Shown here in pieces: positions 52,415 to 61,124 of a DNA stretch of 64,000 nucleotides. The first letter of the stretch is position 1. Each line of letters starts with the position of its first letter. The DNA comes from Desulfosediminicola flagellatus. Lineage in GTDB: Bacteria > Desulfobacterota > Desulfobulbia > Desulfobulbales > Desulfocapsaceae. The translations under genes were made by a program, and so were the position numbers. Under the pieces are notes generated by a model. The model made no database searches, had not been told where the DNA came from, and worked only from the letters and a program-made list of their open reading frames with translations. The DNA lies in contig NZ_CP050698.1 in assembly GCF_005116655.2 (NCBI RefSeq), positions 3,929,501-3,993,500 of the forward strand. The letters run 5' to 3'.

Positions 52415-53842
52415 ATGGTAATGGGCGACATGGTAATGACAGTTGATGTTGTCGTAATCGGCAGTGGCCCCGGTGGTTACGGTGCTGCATTTCGAGCCGC
52501 CGATCTGGGACTTGATGTCGCCCTTGTCGACCCGCGCCCCCGGCCTGGCGGAGTTTGCCTCCATGAAGGATGTATCCCTTCAAAGACCTATCTGCATCTT
52601 GCCGAGTTGCTTCTTGATACCCGAAGAGTACGCGAGAAAGGGTTACGCTTCGAAGAACCAGAAATTGATCTGGCGGCAATGCAAGCCTGGAAAAATCAGG
52701 TGATTGACAATATGGCCGACGGCCTTGTCAGCCTCAGCGACAAGCGAGGAGTGCAGCTTATAATCGGTACCGCTTTTTTTGAAAATTCAACCACAGTTCG
52801 TCTTGAGGGCTCGGAAATCAGCCGGATCAAATTCAAACACGCAATTATCGCCACTGGCTCAACACCTATTGTTTTTCCCGGCACCACCCCTTCAGCCGAT
52901 AGCAGAATCATGAACTCTGCCGAAGCACTCAACCTTTCCGAAATCCCTGAAAATTTACTCATTATCGGTGGCGGCTATGTGGGGCTTGAGCTGGGCACCG
53001 TTTATTCAGCCTTTGGTAGCGATGTCTGGCTGGCAGAAGTCGAAGACAGGCTGCTGCCGCTAGTGGATCACGATCTTGTACAACCATTATCCAGACAGCT
53101 GGCAAAATTGTTCACAAACATCTTGCTCAATACTCGCATAACCAGTCTCACAGAATCTGATGAAGGGGTACTTGTGCAGCTTGAAACACCTGATGGCCAG
53201 GAAGCGCATAGCTTTGACAGAGTGCTGGTTGCCATGGGCCGTAAACCGCTTTCTGACAAGCTCGGCTTAGAGAATACCGGGGTGGAATTCGACGATAGAG
53301 GATGTATTAACGTTGACGAACAGCAGCGAACAACAGAGCCAAATATTTTTGCTGTCGGTGATGTGTCTGGAGGCATAATGCTGGCACATACTGCCACCCG
53401 TGAAGGCAGAATAGCCGCTGAAGTTATTGCTGGTCAAAGCTCGGTGTTTGATGTCAGAGCGATCCCCGCCATTGTTTACACCGATCCACAAATTGCATGG
53501 TGCGGCCTCACCGAACAGCAGGCGAAAGCAATAGATATCCCTGTGGTTATTGAAAAATTCCCCTGGAAATATTCCGGCAGAGCCAACACCATGGGTGCGA
53601 CAGACGGGTTGACGAAAATCCTCGCCAACCCTGAAGACGGCAGAATTCTCGGCATAGGCATTACCGGTCGCGGTGCCGAAGGTCTTATCGCAGAAGCTGT
53701 GCTTGCAATAGAGATGGGAGCGCTGGCCGAAGACATGGCGCTCAGTCTGCATCCCCACCCGACCTTATCAGAAACAGAAGGTGAGGCTGCTGAAATATTT
53801 GTAGGAAGCCCAACGCATCTTATGCCCAAAAAGACGAGGTAG
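52415..53842 (+). CDS. dihydrolipoyl dehydrogenase (E3)
   Basis: A 475-residue flavoprotein that reoxidises dihydrolipoyl-E2 with NAD. FAD motif VVVIGSGPGGYGAA; redox disulfide GGVCLHEGCIPSK (Cys48, Cys53); NAD domain IIGGGYVGLELG; C-terminal HPHPTLSE with catalytic His448 and Glu453. GGAG precedes the ATG at 52415; in-frame ATGs at codons 3, 6 and 8 are alternatives. It follows E2 by 13 bp and completes the complex. Confidence 0.95.
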   Translation: MVMGDMVMTVDVVVIGSGPGGYGAAFRAADLGLDVALVDPRPRPGGVCLHEGCIPSKTYLHLAELLLDTRRVREKGLRFEEPEIDLAAMQAWKNQVIDNMADGLVSLSDKRGVQLIIGTAFFENSTTVRLEGSEISRIKFKHAIIATGSTPIVFPGTTPSADSRIMNSAEALNLSEIPENLLIIGGGYVGLELGTVYSAFGSDVWLAEVEDRLLPLVDHDLVQPLSRQLAKLFTNILLNTRITSLTESDEGVLVQLETPDGQEAHSFDRVLVAMGRKPLSDKLGLENTGVEFDDRGCINVDEQQRTTEPNIFAVGDVSGGIMLAHTATREGRIAAEVIAGQSSVFDVRAIPAIVYTDPQIAWCGLTEQQAKAIDIPVVIEKFPWKYSGRANTMGATDGLTKILANPEDGRILGIGITGRGAEGLIAEAVLAIEMGALAEDMALSLHPHPTLSETEGEAAEIFVGSPTHLMPKKTR

Positions 53843-53895
53843 TATCTCATTAATTCACCATAATCCTGAACTTCAGTAAACCATGAGGTAGTGCT

Positions 53896-55008
53896 ATGGA
53901 TGAAATTGCAATCTTTGCCGACGAATTCGGTCCCACAAAAATTCTGCATGTGTATGAACCCAACTCAGGCTTACAAGCCATTTTAGTAGTCGATAACGTT
54001 GCTGCCGGCCCTTCGATCGGCGGTATTCGCATGGCAACGGATGTAAGCGTCGAGGAATGTTTTCGCTTAGCACGGGCGATGACCATGAAGAACGTCGCAG
54101 CAGGCCTTCCCCATGGCGGTGGCAAGGTTGTTGTTTATGGTGACCCCAAGATGGATAAAGCGAAAAAAGAGATCGTTATCCGCGCCCTCGCCAATAGCCT
54201 GCGCGACATTAAAGAATATATCCTGGCCCCGGATATGGGCACCAACGAAGAATGTATGGCCTGGATTAAAGACGAAGAAGACCGTGTTGTCGGCGTGCCT
54301 ACTGAGCTTGGCGGCATACCGCTTGATGAGATCGGTGCAACCGGCTGGGGGTTGTTTCATGCCATAGATGTAGCTCTGGAACACAAAGGGCTTGAGCTTG
54401 AGGGTGCAACATTTGTTGTGCAGGGGTTTGGCGCCGTAGGCAAACACGTAGCCAATTTTCTTGCTGAAAAAGGTGCGATAATGGTTGGGGTGGCTGACTC
54501 CAGGGGAGCCATCGCCAACCCCAAGGGTATCAATGTACAGGAGTTAATAAGGCTTAAAGAGCAGAAAAAAGGCGTGGCTGAATATACACAGGCAGAATCA
54601 ATCAGCCAGGATCAGTTAATCAGCATTGAATGTGATGTATGGATTCCTGCAGCGCGACCTGACATTATCAACGATGATAACGTTAAGGAAATGAAAACAA
54701 AAATGGTTGCCCAGGGAGCAAACATACCCTGTACAGCCGGAGCAGAGCAGTACCTGCATGAGCACAATATCCTCTGCCTTCCGGATTTTATCGTTAATGC
54801 TGGTGGTGTAATCTGTGCTGCAACCGAATATCACGGAGGCGGTAAAATAATGGCCATGGGTAGAATCGAGCATACCCTGCGCGAAAACACGGTGCATATC
54901 CTTAAACGTGCTGAAGAGGAGAATATTCCATTACGTCAGGCCGCCATAAACTTTGCAACCGAACGGCTTAAGAAGATCATGGCGACTAAGCGATGGTCAA
55001 TATTCTAG
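53896..55008 (+). CDS. Leu/Val/Phe/Glu dehydrogenase family enzyme (leucine dehydrogenase-like)
   Basis: A 370-residue NAD(P)-dependent amino acid dehydrogenase that interconverts an L-amino acid and its 2-oxoacid plus ammonia. GPSIGGIRMATDVSVEEC is the family opening. Lys65 (MTMKNVAAG) and Lys77 (PHGGGKVVV) occupy the positions of the substrate and catalytic lysines of leucine dehydrogenase, and Asp113 (APDMGTNEEC) of the acid partner. VVQGFGAVGKHVANFL is the dinucleotide turn. Fifty-three bases separate it from the E3 gene, so it should supply branched 2-oxoacids to the complex. Preference among Leu, Val, Ile or Glu cannot be read reliably. Confidence 0.9.
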   Translation: MDEIAIFADEFGPTKILHVYEPNSGLQAILVVDNVAAGPSIGGIRMATDVSVEECFRLARAMTMKNVAAGLPHGGGKVVVYGDPKMDKAKKEIVIRALANSLRDIKEYILAPDMGTNEECMAWIKDEEDRVVGVPTELGGIPLDEIGATGWGLFHAIDVALEHKGLELEGATFVVQGFGAVGKHVANFLAEKGAIMVGVADSRGAIANPKGINVQELIRLKEQKKGVAEYTQAESISQDQLISIECDVWIPAARPDIINDDNVKEMKTKMVAQGANIPCTAGAEQYLHEHNILCLPDFIVNAGGVICAATEYHGGGKIMAMGRIEHTLRENTVHILKRAEEENIPLRQAAINFATERLKKIMATKRWSIF

Positions 55009-55052
55009 TTCATGCTTCATCAGTCCATGCGGGGCTATCTTCTTCAGTTTGT

Positions 55053-55088
55053 ATTTAGTGGGTATAGCTTTACTATAGCCCACTAAAT
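55053..55088 (+). terminator. hairpin after the amino acid dehydrogenase gene
   Basis: ATTTAGTGGG-TATAG (55053-55067) pairs with CTATA-GCCCACTAAAT (55073-55088), with one bulged base. It lies 45 bp after the stop and probably ends the E1-E2-E3-dehydrogenase transcript, although the T-tract is short. Confidence 0.6.
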
Positions 55089-55258
55089 GCAACTTTGAAC
55101 CTGACCCCACCTGAACAGATGATGACTTTGGACCGGCCTTAATATTTCATGAAAAAAATACAGCTGCATCCTTAATGCTTTGCACATGATCCTAAAAAAA
55201 CATTTCGGGATCGTAGGCTGCAACAAGAGAGATAATTCAAATAGTTCTATTTTAGATG

Positions 55259-55401
55259 GTTTTCATTCTAAAACTCGGCATATGGTTCTAGTTCGAGGCG
55301 CGTTTCAGATTTTTACCGCAAGTATATAACTGATATTCTGAGGATAAAAATCTGATGCGCAACGCTGAAATTGGACCATAGGGTAGTTTTAGAACGGAAA
55401 C
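55259..55401. repeat. 143-bp imperfect palindromic element
   Basis: The left arm GTTTTCATTCTAAAACTCGG (from 55259) and right arm GTTTTAGAACGGAAAC (to 55401) are inverted relatives. The inner GCGTTTCAGATTTTTACC and GATAAAAATCTGATGCGC also pair, so the whole region can fold into one long hairpin. Its right edge ends at the first base of the thioesterase stop codon on the other strand. It may be a miniature element or an unusually long terminator. Confidence 0.65.
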
Positions 55402-55877
55402 TATTTCGTATCGGGTTGAAGATGGTCAGGCATACGAATGGCAATAACCCTGCCCTTTGCTGTCACCTTACCATCTGCGATGACGGAAGCTGTGACAACC
55501 GTTTTTTTACCCTTGATCTCTTCAACTCTGGCTCTGATCTCAAGCTCAACCCCAAGGGGAGTGGGCAGCAGATAATCTACATGTAATGAACCGGTTACAT
55601 AGCGGAATGCGGGACTAGTCCCGGGCTCCCGCCCTTCCTCTCGATAGGCCGCTGCAGCGGCAGTACCAACGCAATGGCAGTCAACCAGTGACGCCACAAG
55701 GCCACCATAAACATAGCCCGGAAATGCGAGATGATATTCTTTGGGCGAAAAGTGTGCCACAGATTCATCATCATCCCAAAAGCTTCTGATATGTAACCCT
55801 TTATCGTTTTTGGGACCGCAACCATAACAATGTTGAAGCGAATCGGGGTAATAATCCTGAAAAGACTTGTCAGACAT
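55401..55877 (-). CDS. hotdog-fold acyl-CoA thioesterase (PaaI-like)
   Basis: A 158-residue thioesterase. CYGCGPKNDKGLHIRSFWDDD is the opening of this hotdog subgroup. HLAFPGYVYGGLVASLVDCH carries the catalytic HGG/GG-Asp helix, with VYGGLVASLVD in place of the common HGGxxAxLxD. TSPAFRYVTGSLHVDYLLPTP closes the active site. It lies divergently from the mutase gene with an operator-like palindrome between, so it may recycle CoA when isobutyryl- or butyryl-CoA accumulates. Confidence 0.85.
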   Translation of the reverse strand: MSDKSFQDYYPDSLQHCYGCGPKNDKGLHIRSFWDDDESVAHFSPKEYHLAFPGYVYGGLVASLVDCHCVGTAAAAAYREEGREPGTSPAFRYVTGSLHVDYLLPTPLGVELEIRARVEEIKGKKTVVTASVIADGKVTAKGRVIAIRMPDHLQPDTK

Positions 55878-55928
55878 AACACCTCCTGAACGTTTAAAGG
55901 TGAATATTTTAATAGGTGAGAAATCATA

Positions 55929-55955
55929 TTGTTACACTACTCCCTAGAGTAACAA
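55929..55955. promoter_or_regulatory. operator-like palindrome between thioesterase and icmF
   Basis: TTGTTACACTA, five bases (CTCCC), then TAGAGTAACAA: an inverted repeat matching at 10 of 11 positions per arm. It lies in the divergent gap, 52 bp after the thioesterase start and 51 bp before the icmF start. The length and symmetry suit a TetR-type dimer. Confidence 0.55.
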
Positions 55956-56005
55956 AATAGCAAAACCTAAATATATACACTCATACACTACATAATACAG
56001 CAGCC

Positions 56006-59000
56006 ATGCCTAAACCAATACTTCGAATACTTACAGCTGTAGCCCATTACGATGGTCATGATGCTTCTATTCTGGCTATCAATCGATCACTTCTTCAACA
56101 TCCATATGGTGTGGAAGTCATTTATATGGGCTTTAATATGTCGGCTGAAGCGATCTGCGCCGCCGCCAGTCAAGAAGATGCAAACGGGGTAGCCATTGCC
56201 TCGTATAACGGGGGGCATATGCAGTTTTTCCCGCATCTTTTGAATCAACTGCGGGAACACTGCCAGCGGGAGGTGCAGCTCCTTGGCGGCGGTGGCGCAA
56301 CTATAAGCGCAGAAGAAGCTTTAGAACTTGAAAAGCTTGGTGTTGCAAAGATCTACCGGGCAGGTATCCCGCTTACCGAAGTGTGTGACGATATGGTCAC
56401 ACGCATGAAAATGAGTCTGGACAATCACATTGAACAGGAAGATTCGCAGCTACCGATTCAATTAACTCTTGCAGATATTGCTCACAGAAATGCAGATAGA
56501 GCTATCCAGACTACCCGCCACGATTCCGGGAAAACCCTTGTAGTAACCGGAGATGGCGGCGCAGGAAAGTCTACAATCATTGACGAGTTAACCTTCAGAA
56601 TCCTTGAGCACTTTCCCGATAAAAAAATCGCCATCCTCTCCAACGATCCGACTACGGTAACCAAAGAGTCCACTTCAGCATTTCTGGCTGACCGCGTGCG
56701 CATGAATTATATCTACCATCCCAATGTTTTCATGCGCTCAATCTCAACTGCCGATGCATACAGATCACTCAATACAGCGCTACCCGAGATGGTGTGCCAT
56801 TGCCATAAGGCGGGCTACGATATAGTCATCGTCGAAACTCCTGGGGTAGGCCAGACAGGTATTGATCTGAAGACACTCTCACCGGATATAACTCTCTGTG
56901 TCAAAACCCGCGAATACGGCACAACTTTACAACTTGCTAAAGACCAAATGCTGCAGGAAGCTGATCTGGTTGTGCTTAACAAAATTGATCTGGCAGGTTC
57001 GGAGGCTGCGTACCAGGAAATCAAGATCATGCTTGAACAGGCAGGCAAAAAGGACCGCCTCTATGGAGTGCTGGCAAAAGTTCATCGCGATCAGGGTATG
57101 GACAATCTCTTTGCTGCCCTATGCCGCCAAATAGGCTGGCAACCGCCTGCAACTGAAACGGTGGACATTTTCAAGCATGCAAAGAAAATGGAACTCGTTC
57201 CTTACGCCCGTCGCAACTATCTTGCTGAAGTTGTCCGCACGGTCAGAGAATATGACGACTGGAGCCGGGAACAGATTGCCCTTATTCGTCAGAACCCTGA
57301 TAATGTTGACCGACTTGATCCAACCTGCAGGGATCTGCTTAAGAATTGGCAGACTGAGTGGCAAAAGATGTCACAGGATGCAGCAGAAAAACTCTGCATT
57401 TCAGAAAATCATATTTCAACCAACGATTTCACCTTGCCAAATGTTGCCTTACCAAATCCCGAAGATAGGCCTGAAACGTTACGTTTTCTTTTGGAAGATG
57501 GGCTTCCCGGAGCATTTCCCTATGCGACTGGAATCTTTCCTTTCCGTTTGCCCACAGCGGGCGAGACTACGCGCCAATTTGCAGGATTACGCGGCCCGGA
57601 AGAGACTAACGAGCGGCTGCATCTGCTCAATCGTGGCGTTGCCAACCCGCGCCTGAGTATCGCCTTCGACGGCATCACCCTCTATGGCGATGACAGTGAT
57701 GATGACTCTGGTAGCCGGGGAAAAATCGGTGAAGGCGGAGTATCAGTCGATAGCTATGAAGATATGAAACTCATCCTCAAAGGCTTTGATATACGAACCA
57801 TTTCAACTTCACTCACTATTAACGGTCCAGCACCGGTAATACTTGCCATGTATATGGTTGCCGCCTGCGAAATTGAGCGTGAACGTGAAGAAAAGGAATC
57901 AGGTAAAAGGCTCAGCCCCGAAGAATACGAAACCTTCTTTAAAGAGACATGTCGAAGCCTTCGCGGCACAGTTCAGGCTGATATACTCAAAGAAGTACAG
58001 GCCCAGAATGAATGTATTTTCCAGACCGATTTTTCCATGAAGATTCTAGGCGATATTCAGGCTCACTTTATCGCCGAACAGATTAATTCGTACTATTCAC
58101 TCTCGATTTCCGGCTATCATATAGGTGAAGCCGGAGCAACCCCTGTGCAGGAACTTGCCTTTACCCTGGCCAATGGTTTCACCTATGTCGAATATTTCCT
58201 CAAGCGCGGCATGGATATTAATGCATTCGCACCAAGCCTCAGTTTCTTTTTCAGGGTTTCCCATGAGGCCGAATGGCTTGCATATGGCCCTGTGTGTCGC
58301 AGAATATGGGCAATCGCCATGCGGGATCGCTATAAGGCCGACAACCGCAGTCAACGCTTTAAGTTCCACACCCAGACCTCAGGAAGAGCTTTGCAAGCCA
58401 ATGAATGGGACACCCTTAACCCGATCCGCCAAACCTATCACGCCTATGTCGGCTTACTCAATAACACCAACTCACTCCACGTTGACTCCGCTGATGAGCC
58501 GATGACCACGCCAAGCGAAAAGTATGTTCGCCAAGCAACACTCATCCCCAATTTTTTGCGTGAAGAAGCCGAAGGTTTTCTTATCCAGAACCTGCTCTCC
58601 GGCTCCTATGCAATGCAGAACCTGAGCCGACAGTTACAACAACAGGTTCTCGAAGAGCTTGAGCGGATTGATCAGCTTGGCGGTGTAGGCCCGGCAACAG
58701 AACTTGGCTATCAGCGTAATTCTATTGCCGAAAGCTCAGCCCGATATGAATGGGAGAAATATGGTGGTGGCAAAGACGATTCACCCCGAAGGAAAATTAT
58801 CGGCTTCAACACCTACCTACAGCAGGTCGATAGCCCCGAAAACATCCCAAATACGGCTCAACTGATGCGCCCCCAGGAGGAGGACTGGGAAAGACAAATC
58901 GCACGAACCCAAAAGTTCAGGGAAAAACATCGTGATATCAGTCAAAAATACCTCCAACAACTTGAACAGACAGCTGTCTCCGGAGGTAACATCTTCAGCG

Positions 59001-59089
59001 AACTTCTACAGACTGTACGCTATGCCACTCTGGGAGAGATAACTGAATGCCTGAAAAATGCCGGTGGGAGTTACAGAAAAATGGTGTAA
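56006..59089 (+). CDS. icmF: fused isobutyryl-CoA mutase (IcmF-type), adenosylcobalamin-dependent
   Basis: A 1027-residue fusion: B12-binding domain (1-140; DGHDASI with His18, SYNGGH, LLGGGG), MeaI-type GTPase chaperone (about 170-400; P-loop GDGGAGKST, ETPGVGQ, NKID), linker, and mutase barrel (about 480-1027; RQFAG, RLSIAFDGITLYGDD, SISGYHIGEAGA, FHTQTSGRAL, GYQR). The order matches IcmF rather than methylmalonyl-CoA mutase, so the expected reaction is isobutyryl-CoA to n-butyryl-CoA, with loading of cofactor gated by GTP. It is shorter than typical IcmF (about 1090). Some usual blocks differ, for example EAEWLAYGPVCRRIW and EGFLIQNLLSGS in place of the family's conserved segments, so it may prefer another branched acyl-CoA. 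No strong ribosome site precedes the ATG. Confidence 0.9.
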   Translation: MPKPILRILTAVAHYDGHDASILAINRSLLQHPYGVEVIYMGFNMSAEAICAAASQEDANGVAIASYNGGHMQFFPHLLNQLREHCQREVQLLGGGGATISAEEALELEKLGVAKIYRAGIPLTEVCDDMVTRMKMSLDNHIEQEDSQLPIQLTLADIAHRNADRAIQTTRHDSGKTLVVTGDGGAGKSTIIDELTFRILEHFPDKKIAILSNDPTTVTKESTSAFLADRVRMNYIYHPNVFMRSISTADAYRSLNTALPEMVCHCHKAGYDIVIVETPGVGQTGIDLKTLSPDITLCVKTREYGTTLQLAKDQMLQEADLVVLNKIDLAGSEAAYQEIKIMLEQAGKKDRLYGVLAKVHRDQGMDNLFAALCRQIGWQPPATETVDIFKHAKKMELVPYARRNYLAEVVRTVREYDDWSREQIALIRQNPDNVDRLDPTCRDLLKNWQTEWQKMSQDAAEKLCISENHISTNDFTLPNVALPNPEDRPETLRFLLEDGLPGAFPYATGIFPFRLPTAGETTRQFAGLRGPEETNERLHLLNRGVANPRLSIAFDGITLYGDDSDDDSGSRGKIGEGGVSVDSYEDMKLILKGFDIRTISTSLTINGPAPVILAMYMVAACEIEREREEKESGKRLSPEEYETFFKETCRSLRGTVQADILKEVQAQNECIFQTDFSMKILGDIQAHFIAEQINSYYSLSISGYHIGEAGATPVQELAFTLANGFTYVEYFLKRGMDINAFAPSLSFFFRVSHEAEWLAYGPVCRRIWAIAMRDRYKADNRSQRFKFHTQTSGRALQANEWDTLNPIRQTYHAYVGLLNNTNSLHVDSADEPMTTPSEKYVRQATLIPNFLREEAEGFLIQNLLSGSYAMQNLSRQLQQQVLEELERIDQLGGVGPATELGYQRNSIAESSARYEWEKYGGGKDDSPRRKIIGFNTYLQQVDSPENIPNTAQLMRPQEEDWERQIARTQKFREKHRDISQKYLQQLEQTAVSGGNIFSELLQTVRYATLGEITECLKNAGGSYRKMV

Positions 59090-59406
59090 CAAATTATAAT
59101 CTCAGAAGATCAGCATCACAATTGAATAATCCTCTGTAGTTATAAAACTATGGACCAAATACCTAACAAACTAATAAACTCTTTTATTGACAGGATTTAC
59201 CAGAGAGGTAGAATTTACAGAGATACTCAGGACAGAATTGCGAGCGGGGGATGGTCATTGTCTTGCAATGCGAAAACAATAGGATATCGCAACGCTGTCC
59301 GCCCCCGAAAGCCTCAATCGTTGAGAATTTCGGATAGTCACAAGATAATAAATCTATGTATTTGTAGCGTTTCGAATGTTTCACATAGCCAAGGAGAGAG
59401 CCCGCC
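59090..59406. other. intergenic region
   Basis: About 317 bp after icmF, with no gene recognised. Short complementary G- and C-runs (GCGGGGGA at about 59241, CCGCCCCCG at about 59299) may pair into a hairpin. Confidence 0.35.
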
Positions 59407-60417
59407 ATGAAACAAAAAACGTTTTTCCACATTACCTTCCTGTTTATGTTCATCGTCTGCATTGCCCACTCAGCTCATGCTCTTACTGAATTTGGGCAAA
59501 ATCCTTTCAACCACACGTCAATTAATTCTGCTGACGAGCTTAAAACTATGCTCATGGCTCAGGAAACTGACATCAGGGCTGGTATGAAAAAGGCGGGCAT
59601 TGGTAATGTATCCGATGCTCTCTATATGCAATTGACGAAAATGGAAGTCACCATGGCCGAATACGGTAAAGGACAACGTTTTCCATGGATGTTTTATCGT
59701 AAAGGCGGCAAAGGACCGGTTCGTATAGATAAAGACGTTGTCTGGGAATCCGATTCAAACTTTTCAGTCTATGAATTTCATGTTGATAAAGATGGAAAAC
59801 GCTACACCTTTGTAGTACCGCCGGTTTGCGGTAACCTTACCCTGAAAACAGTTGCACCGGCCCCGCTCATGCCTAAATCTGCGCTGAAATCACCAACACC
59901 GCCGACTCCTGTTGCAACTCCAGTTGTTAAGGACCCGGCAGCTGCACCTGCAGATACTATGGAAGATGACACCAAGAAAGGCCAGTCCGGTTTTGCTCTG
60001 GTTGCTGATATAGGATATCTGCATCAGCTGGACCCAGCAAATCACCTGCTTTTTCGTTTTGGTATTGAGCATGCATATACCGATAACTTTTCAGTTATCG
60101 GCCTGATTGGCGTAAGCCCCAAACTGGATGGCACCGAAAGTACCAGTGCCTTGGTGATCGACATGCTCGCCAACTATACCTTCAACAACGCCTGGTTTGC
60201 TGCAGCTGGACTGGGTGGCTGGATTACTGATGGCGATAGCGATGTAGACCATGAAGACACCGATCTCGACATTATCCTTAACTTCGGTCGTCAGATCTAC
60301 GAAGCCCCTGAATCGTATAACGTTCAACTCTTTGTAGAGGTACGATCAGCTGTTGACGAACTTGATGAATTTGATCTTTACGGTCGTATCGGTGGTGGAG
60401 TGCGAATTCGCTTTTAA
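59407..60417 (+). CDS. exported protein with C-terminal outer-membrane beta-barrel
   Basis: A 336-residue protein. A signal peptide covers the first 26 residues (ending AHA-L). An N-terminal globular region (27-145) is followed by a Pro/Thr/Ala-rich linker (about 150-185) and a barrel-like part (about 190-336) of alternating strands ending in VRIRF with a terminal Phe. The barrel resembles small OmpA/OmpW-type sheets. GGAG precedes the ATG. The function is unknown; an adhesion or envelope role is possible. Confidence 0.72.
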   Translation: MKQKTFFHITFLFMFIVCIAHSAHALTEFGQNPFNHTSINSADELKTMLMAQETDIRAGMKKAGIGNVSDALYMQLTKMEVTMAEYGKGQRFPWMFYRKGGKGPVRIDKDVVWESDSNFSVYEFHVDKDGKRYTFVVPPVCGNLTLKTVAPAPLMPKSALKSPTPPTPVATPVVKDPAAAPADTMEDDTKKGQSGFALVADIGYLHQLDPANHLLFRFGIEHAYTDNFSVIGLIGVSPKLDGTESTSALVIDMLANYTFNNAWFAAAGLGGWITDGDSDVDHEDTDLDIILNFGRQIYEAPESYNVQLFVEVRSAVDELDEFDLYGRIGGGVRIRF

Positions 60418-60443
60418 GGCATATTCTACATAATAAATCATTT

Positions 60444-60485
60444 AAGGCAGCCTCTTTTAATTTTGAAAGAGGTTGTCTTTTTTTT
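60444..60485 (+). terminator. Rho-independent terminator after the outer-membrane barrel gene
   Basis: AAGGCAGCCTCTTT pairs, with two G-T pairs, with AAAGAGGTTGTCTT, followed by T8. It starts 27 bp after the stop. Confidence 0.85.
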
Positions 60486-60645
60486 GCCTCGTGATGACCT
60501 CGTACAAGGTGGGATTCATCGCTTAATCACAGAAAAAGATGACTCAACATATTGTAAAAGAATCTCAAAGCTTATCAAGGAGGGATATGTTCTTTACGGT
60601 TATCCGGCAATCGCATATAACGGAGAAAAAGTAATCGCCGCGTAA
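60463..60645 (+). pseudogene. DUF1737-like small protein, probably decayed
   Basis: HRLITEKDDSTYCKRISKLI, KEGYVLYGYPAIAYNGEKV, then IAA and a TAA stop. The sequence fits DUF1737 small proteins, whose last residues are normally a Gln-Ala-Val continuation; the TAA then GCT GTT would be explained by CAA to TAA. The 5' end has no good ATG or ribosome site and runs into the preceding terminator. I regard it as a recently inactivated gene, but a working 40-50 residue product cannot be excluded. Confidence 0.6.
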
Positions 60646-60770
60646 GCTGTTGCATTACCTTCAGTAACACGAACAAAAATGTAATTATTCAGATTCCAGC
60701 AAGGCTTACGGAAAACTCTCCAATCCGCTGGATTCATACCTTGCGTAAACATCTTCAAGGTTGATTCACA

Positions 60771-61124
60771 ATGAATGATAAAAACATACCATTTCAGACC
60801 GTTGACTGGACGAAGATCCCTAAAACTGAACATCACGGTGAAACAGGTGTCGCCTATTGGCAAACCCTGCAATTTGATGGATTGAGAATTAGAATTGTCG
60901 AATATTCTTCTGGATATGTCGCAGATCACTGGTGCAAAAAGGGACATATAGTGCATTGTTTGGAGGGAGAAGTAATCAATGAACAGGAAGACGGTACGTC
61001 TTCAATTTTGACACAGGGAATGTCCTATGTCGTCTCAGATGAATTAAGTTCGCATCGTTCAGTCACCAAAGATGGTGTTAAATTGATGATAATCGATGGT
61101 GATTTTCTTAAATTGAAAACATGA
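60771..61124 (+). CDS. DHCW-motif cupin-family protein
   Basis: A 117-residue single cupin domain. VADHWCKKGHIVHCLEGEV is a variant of the DHCW-type motif that names this subgroup, supplying metal or substrate ligands. GMSYVVSDELSSHRSVT is the second cupin motif, with its His. The beta-barrel likely binds a small molecule or metal in the cytoplasm; no enzyme activity is known for the family. It stands alone. Confidence 0.85.
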   Translation: MNDKNIPFQTVDWTKIPKTEHHGETGVAYWQTLQFDGLRIRIVEYSSGYVADHWCKKGHIVHCLEGEVINEQEDGTSSILTQGMSYVVSDELSSHRSVTKDGVKLMIIDGDFLKLKT

